This document shows, piece by piece, positions 50,506 through 54,027 of a DNA stretch of 54,027 nt. The notes beneath the pieces are model-generated. The model was given only the letters and a program-made list of their open reading frames with translations, had not been told where the DNA came from and made no database searches. The translations under genes and the position numbers were made by a program. This stretch comes from Legionellaceae bacterium (GTDB lineage: Bacteria; Pseudomonadota; Gammaproteobacteria; Legionellales; Legionellaceae), in contig JAALKW010000003.1 of the NCBI GenBank assembly GCA_011087865.1, forward strand, positions 21,758-75,784, given 5' to 3'. The first letter of the stretch is position 1. Every line of letters starts with the position of its first letter.

Positions 50506-51633
50506 TAAAGTTTGGCGATAACGTTTTACACCCACAAACATCACGACGAACATAAAGCCTAAAATAGGTATTAATTCACGCCATACATCTAAAAATCCAC
50601 TGCCTTTCAATAAAATACCCCGCACAATCACCAAAAAATGTGTCAATGGCAGCATGTTACCTAATAGCTGTGCCCACTCTGGCATGCCTCGAAAGGGAAA
50701 CATAAAACCAGATAGCAAAAGCGAGGGTAAAAAGAAAAACATTGCACTTTGAACTGCTTGCAACTGATTGCTCGCAAGAGTCGAAAAAGTAAGCCCCATC
50801 GCTAAATTTGCTGCTATAAATGGCAAACAAAGTAGCAGTAATAATAACACATTGCCTTCCATTGGAACATTAAATAAATATTTGGCAAATCCCAAAATTA
50901 AAAGCACTTGCACATAACCCACTAAAATATAAGGTAGAATCTTTCCAATCATCACTTCTAACGGCTTAAGCGGTGTTGCCAGTAAATTCTCCATGGTACC
51001 CCGTTCATACTCTCGTGTAATCGCAAGGGCTGTCACAATGACCAGGCTCATGGTTAACACCACACCCAATAATCCCGGAACAATATTATATGCAGTAATC
51101 GCCAATGGATTATAAACTGAATGAACTAAGGCTTGATAAGATGATGGCTTTGGCTTTAAATGGCTTAAATTACCATCTAATTCTAAGTTAAGCGCGTGCC
51201 TCGGCAAACTTTTAAATACATCGACTGCACGCGTCGTTGCGGCAGGATCGGTTGCATCAACTTCTAAAAGCACAGCAGGACGCAACCCACGCACTAAGTC
51301 TCTCGAAAAATCAGGTGGAAAATTTACAATAAATTGTACTTGTGCGGTTTTAAATAAATCCGAGGCTTTTTGCTCTGTGACAGATGGTGCAATAAAACGA
51401 AAATAACTGGATTGCTCCATGCTGGTTAAAATACGTCTCGCAAAGATACTTTGCGTATCGCCAACAATAGCGGTTGGCAAATGACGCGGATTCATGTTAA
51501 TCGCATAACCGAATAAAATCAGCTGTATCAATGGAATGCCCACCATCATCCCAAAAGTGGCTCTGTCTCTACGCATTTGAATAAATTCTTTGCCCATCAC
51601 AGCTTTTAAACGCCCTATCCACGCAACACTCAC
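50500..51633 (-). CDS. ABC-2 type transporter permease
   Basis: 377 aa. One N-terminal membrane helix (about 28-46) is followed by a large periplasmic loop (about 50-180) and five membrane helices, the layout of ABC-2 exporters of the YbhR/YhhJ type. Conserved text includes EYERGTMENLLATPLKPLE near 216. It starts with GTG, overlapping the ATPase stop by four bases (GTGA), so the two are translationally coupled. With the ATPase and the HlyD-like lipoprotein it forms an export system; YbhF-R-S-G-like sets usually have two permeases, here only one. Confidence 0.92.
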   Translation of the reverse strand: MSVAWIGRLKAVMGKEFIQMRRDRATFGMMVGIPLIQLILFGYAINMNPRHLPTAIVGDTQSIFARRILTSMEQSSYFRFIAPSVTEQKASDLFKTAQVQFIVNFPPDFSRDLVRGLRPAVLLEVDATDPAATTRAVDVFKSLPRHALNLELDGNLSHLKPKPSSYQALVHSVYNPLAITAYNIVPGLLGVVLTMSLVIVTALAITREYERGTMENLLATPLKPLEVMIGKILPYILVGYVQVLLILGFAKYLFNVPMEGNVLLLLLLCLPFIAANLAMGLTFSTLASNQLQAVQSAMFFFLPSLLLSGFMFPFRGMPEWAQLLGNMLPLTHFLVIVRGILLKGSGFLDVWRELIPILGFMFVVMFVGVKRYRQTLD

Positions 51634-52556
51634 GCTAACTCTCCCCCTGACTGTTCAACCAAGCGAATAAATGCATCTTCAAGCGTTGGATTAATTAAAG
51701 ACCAACTGATGTTTTGCGTTTGTTTCAGCGCTTTTAGCCCTGACTCAATTAAATTTTTATCTAATCCTGAAACATGGATACATCGTCCAAATAAAGCTGC
51801 TTGCTGAATGCCGTCTATTTGTTTGATGATTTTCAGCAATGCCGTTGTCACATTGCCTTTGATTTCCCAGGTATTTAAATGTGTGGCTTTAATCACATCA
51901 TCTACGGTACCAGTAATAATTAAATCACCATAGGCCAGATATGCAAGCCGCGTGCAACGCTCGGCTTCATCCATATAATGCGTTGCCATTAACGTTGTCA
52001 CACCTTGTTCACTCAGCTCATGAATGGTATCCCAAAACTCACGCCGTGCAATGGGATCAATGCCTGCTGTGGGTTCATCTAATAATAATAAAGCCGGTTC
52101 ATGCAATAAACATGCAGCCAATGCGACACGTTGCTTCCAGCCACCAGATAACTCACCTGTTAATTGAGCGCGGCGCTCTACTAACCTGATTTGCTCTAAC
52201 ACGCGGGCTACCCCTTTTTTAGGATGCTGAACGCCATACACTTGCGCAATAAATCGTAAATTTTCTTCTACGCTTAGATCTGTATAAAAGCTATATTTTT
52301 GCGTCATATAGCCAACGTGTTGTTTGATGTTTCTAGATGCTTTTAATATATCATAACCAAGGCATGTCCCTGTTCCTGAATCGGGTGTGAGCAAACCACA
52401 TAACATGCGTATCGTTGTCGTTTTCCCACTACCGTTTGGACCTAAAAAACCAAATACTTCGCCTGATTTAACTTGTAAATCTAAATCACGCACCGCCACT
52501 TGCTGGTTAAAAGCTTTATTTAAATGCTTTACATCAATAATTAGATTATTTTGCAT
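51630..52556 (-). CDS. ABC transporter ATP-binding protein
   Basis: Walker A GPNGSGKTTT near 40, signature LSGGWKQRVALAA near 137, Walker B LLLLDEPTAGIDP near 157 and switch His in MATHYMDEAERC near 193. 308 residues; a C-terminal DUF4162-like extension (about 220-308) as in drug/polyketide-type exporters. The ATG at 52556 is one base after the HlyD stop; a GTG four codons upstream is an alternative. It powers the permease at 50500. Confidence 0.94.
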   Translation of the reverse strand: MQNNLIIDVKHLNKAFNQQVAVRDLDLQVKSGEVFGFLGPNGSGKTTTIRMLCGLLTPDSGTGTCLGYDILKASRNIKQHVGYMTQKYSFYTDLSVEENLRFIAQVYGVQHPKKGVARVLEQIRLVERRAQLTGELSGGWKQRVALAACLLHEPALLLLDEPTAGIDPIARREFWDTIHELSEQGVTTLMATHYMDEAERCTRLAYLAYGDLIITGTVDDVIKATHLNTWEIKGNVTTALLKIIKQIDGIQQAALFGRCIHVSGLDKNLIESGLKALKQTQNISWSLINPTLEDAFIRLVEQSGGELA

Positions 52557-52557
52557 G

Positions 52558-53508
52558 TTAAAATCCACTCACCGTGACAGGTTGCCCGGGTTTATAAAGC
52601 AATGGATTTGAAGGTTTTGCTCTAATACGAAAAACAAGTTTATCTTGATTGTCCCGACTATACACAAGCGGTGGTGCATATTCTGCCTCCGGCGCAATAT
52701 AAGCAATTTTTCCTTCAGTCGATGCGCATCCGGCACAGGTTAGTTTGACGGTTTGGCCTCTGTGAATTTTAGATAATAATCTCGCCGGTATAAAAAAATC
52801 AATCCAAATATATTGAGGGATTTGAATAGCAGCAATGGATTGACCCGCAGGCACCCACTCGCCTTCAACAAAATAAGTATCTGTGATAATCCCTGCAGCC
52901 GGGGCATATCTTGATTTTTGTGCTAACTGCCACTGATAAAACTCTTTTTTTGCAAGCACCGCATTAATTTTTGCAGCTTGGGCAAAAATTTGACCTTTTC
53001 GTGCGCCGAGGTGTGTTAGTTCAAGCTCATATTCTCGTTGCTTTTTTAAAGCTTCTAGTTCTTTAAATCGATAGATTGCAGCATCTGATTCATCGAGATT
53101 TCCTGCTTTTTTTACATACAGCTCACGAAAGCGTTTCATCCGAAGTTTCGCTAAGCTAAGCTTTGAATTGACTTGATTCACTTGCTCAGTCGCCACACCG
53201 ATTTCAGGTTGTCGCTTGGGGCTTTTTAAATCCTCTAATACGGCTTTTTCTTGTGCCAGCACGCCTTCCGCTTCTAAGATTTGTAATGACTCGGGATTTG
53301 AGTCCAGTTGGTAAATTAAGGCGCTTTTTTTAACTGGCATACCACGTGAAACGGGTAGCTTACGCAAAGTACCTGCATAAGGCGAAGTTAAATATAAATC
53401 TTCTGACTCAGCGTAGCCCTGTGCTGAATGGTTTGTCTTGGTATCACATGCACCAAGACTTAAAATACTGAGAGATATCAATAAAAAATAAAATCGCATT
53501 CTGTGCAT
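52558..53508 (-). CDS. HlyD-family membrane fusion lipoprotein
   Basis: 316 aa. The signal peptide ends with the lipobox LGAC (Cys 21), so it is anchored by lipid, unlike the usual single helix. It shows a barrel-sandwich half motif (YLTSPYAGTLRKLPVSRGMP near 39), a coiled-coil hairpin (about 75-190), the second half RYAPAAGIITDTYFVEGEW near 200 and a beta-barrel end. It bridges the inner-membrane ABC pump to an outer part. Together with the next two genes it makes a YbhG/F/R-like exporter; substrate unknown. Confidence 0.9.
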   Translation of the reverse strand: MHRMRFYFLLISLSILSLGACDTKTNHSAQGYAESEDLYLTSPYAGTLRKLPVSRGMPVKKSALIYQLDSNPESLQILEAEGVLAQEKAVLEDLKSPKRQPEIGVATEQVNQVNSKLSLAKLRMKRFRELYVKKAGNLDESDAAIYRFKELEALKKQREYELELTHLGARKGQIFAQAAKINAVLAKKEFYQWQLAQKSRYAPAAGIITDTYFVEGEWVPAGQSIAAIQIPQYIWIDFFIPARLLSKIHRGQTVKLTCAGCASTEGKIAYIAPEAEYAPPLVYSRDNQDKLVFRIRAKPSNPLLYKPGQPVTVSGF

Positions 53509-53602
53509 AGTTAACTTACTTGATTTAAATCAGATGTGTTAACAGTATAGCGCGATAGCTTCACTCTAGCACGTAGACGGTATGCTTGTGCTCTAGGCAG
53601 AG

Positions 53603-53875
53603 CTATCGAAGTGGCTTGACTATCCAATCAGCTTTATCTGACTCTTTAACCGTTAAATCATCTTTGCCTGATGGCTTGACTACCCAATCAGCTTTATCTG
53701 ATGCCTTAACGTTTAGATCCGCTTTATCCGATGCTTTCACAGTGAGATCAGATCTTTCTGATGGTTTAATAATATAATCATCGAGATCAGCATGCAAACT
53801 TAAGCTAATTAAACTAAAGGCAGAAAATGCAATAAATAGCCTAAGTGATATAAATAACTTAAATATTACGTTCAT
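53603..53875 (-). CDS. Small secreted protein with ten-residue repeats
   Basis: 90 aa, unknown function. AGGA lies eight bases before the ATG. A signal peptide (about 1-29, hydrophobic FIAFSAFSLISLSLHA) is followed by six units of about ten residues from residue 33 to the end: D(L/W/Y)xVK(P/A/E)S(D/E/G)(K/R)(A/S/D). The repeats alternate hydrophobic strand-like parts with charged turns, which suggests an extended beta solenoid or a linear scaffold. Ends with LR and a stop. It sits alone between the exporter operon and a 5S rRNA gene. Confidence 0.72.
   Translation of the reverse strand: MNVIFKLFISLRLFIAFSAFSLISLSLHADLDDYIIKPSERSDLTVKASDKADLNVKASDKADWVVKPSGKDDLTVKESDKADWIVKPLR
53606..53779 (-). 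repeat. Six degenerate 30-bp tandem repeats inside a gene
   Basis: The array encodes the ten-residue units of the secreted protein at 53603. DNA copies such as gcttgactatccaatcagct and gcttgactacccaatcagct are nearly identical, separated by more varied units, which suggests recent unequal exchange of a two-unit block. Confidence 0.85.
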
Positions 53876-53934
53876 ATCTTATTTCCTGATTTTTTATTGC
53901 TGTATCAGTAAGTATAGTTGATATTGTTTTTTGT

Positions 53935-53983
53935 TCAAAAAAAAGCAGCTTAAGTTAATATTTAAATTAATTTAAGCTGCTTT
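53935..53983 (-). terminator. Intrinsic terminator of the rRNA operon
   Basis: On the minus strand AAAGCAGCTTAA (53983-53972) pairs with TTAAGCTGCTTT (53953-53942), and the 3' arm runs into a U-run. It lies about ten bases after the 5S gene end and fits the terminator of the rRNA operon to the right. Confidence 0.85.
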
Positions 53984-53992
53984 AAAATAAAA

Positions 53993-54027
53993 TCCTGGCG
54001 ATGACCGACTTTCACATGGTGAAACAC
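53993..54027 (-). rRNA. rrf: 5S ribosomal RNA, 3' end (partial)
   Basis: The plus-strand text CCTGGCGATGACCGACTTTC followed by ACATGG is the complement of a gammaproteobacterial 5S rRNA 3' end. Only about 35 bases are in the window; the gene continues to the right on the minus strand, so the rest of an rRNA operon should be there. The exact 3' end near 53993 is approximate. Confidence 0.85.

Noticed and set aside
53586-53777. Plus-strand repeat frame opposite the ten-residue repeat gene
   Set aside because: It is the antisense image of the repeats; only the minus strand has a signal peptide and a ribosome-binding site.

Overview
The window is chromosomal DNA of an AT-rich gammaproteobacterium, most likely a host-associated member of the Legionellales (the Legionella/Coxiella side of the class). 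This rests on the housekeeping genes and their order (dnaKJ/carA, yibN-secB-gpsA, lolB/tRNA-Gln/prs, sdhCDAB-sucABCD, coaBC-dut-phosphomannomutase), on the lack of ispE at its usual place between lolB and tRNA-Gln (known Legionella and Coxiella use the mevalonate route), and on several genes with eukaryote-like or repeat architecture of the kind found in amoeba- and cell-infecting relatives. No phage, transposase or CRISPR array is visible. The order-level placement is inference.

Layout. 1-1260: the 3' end of proS and a hypothetical membrane protein. 1370-8940 (minus): one probable heat-shock transcription unit grpE-dnaK-dnaJ-carA-metK-ahcY, with good sigma-32-type promoters before grpE and before dnaK and an intrinsic terminator after ahcY. 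carB is absent beside carA. 8940-13090 (plus, except hemE): class II DAHP synthase, a repeat/IQ-like membrane protein, folB and a small acidic membrane protein that shares a C-terminal hydrophobic module with the repeat protein. 12986-17751 (minus): a P1B-ATPase-like protein with nearly every catalytic signature altered, a SPOR protein and argS. 17900-19872 (plus): rhodanese, secB, gpsA. 19873-20308 is the only stretch above 300 bases without an intact gene; it holds a small cysteine-rich secreted-protein gene broken by one in-frame TGA. 20309-23394: zipA, a desaturase, a small membrane protein and plsC.

23544-27134 (minus) is a 1196-residue protein joining a superfamily I helicase-like core to about nine ankyrin repeats. 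27309-34402 holds coaD, lolB, tRNA-Gln(TTG), prs, fis, a DUF945 protein, an MFS carrier, a membrane-anchored RMF-like protein and pdxH. 34420-43802 (minus) is a compact TCA-cycle block, sdhC-sdhD-sdhA-sdhB-sucA-sucB-sucC-sucD, probably read through into pdxH. 44086-45375 (plus) encodes an F-box-like/DUF4116-like repeat protein, the clearest effector-like gene besides the ankyrin protein. 45400-53508 (minus) has an MFS carrier, a conserved hypothetical, phosphomannomutase/phosphoglucomutase, dut, coaBC and an HlyD-ABC-ABC2 export system. The right end has a secreted ten-residue-repeat protein, a strong terminator and the 3' end of a 5S rRNA gene, so an rRNA operon lies just outside.

A theme is short in-frame tandem repeats in many genes (9-, 10- and 4-residue units, a ten-copy serine codon run in sucB, a 12-bp array read in two frames at the coaBC/dut overlap). 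Several start codons were set by ribosome-binding-site position and family length; each such choice is stated.
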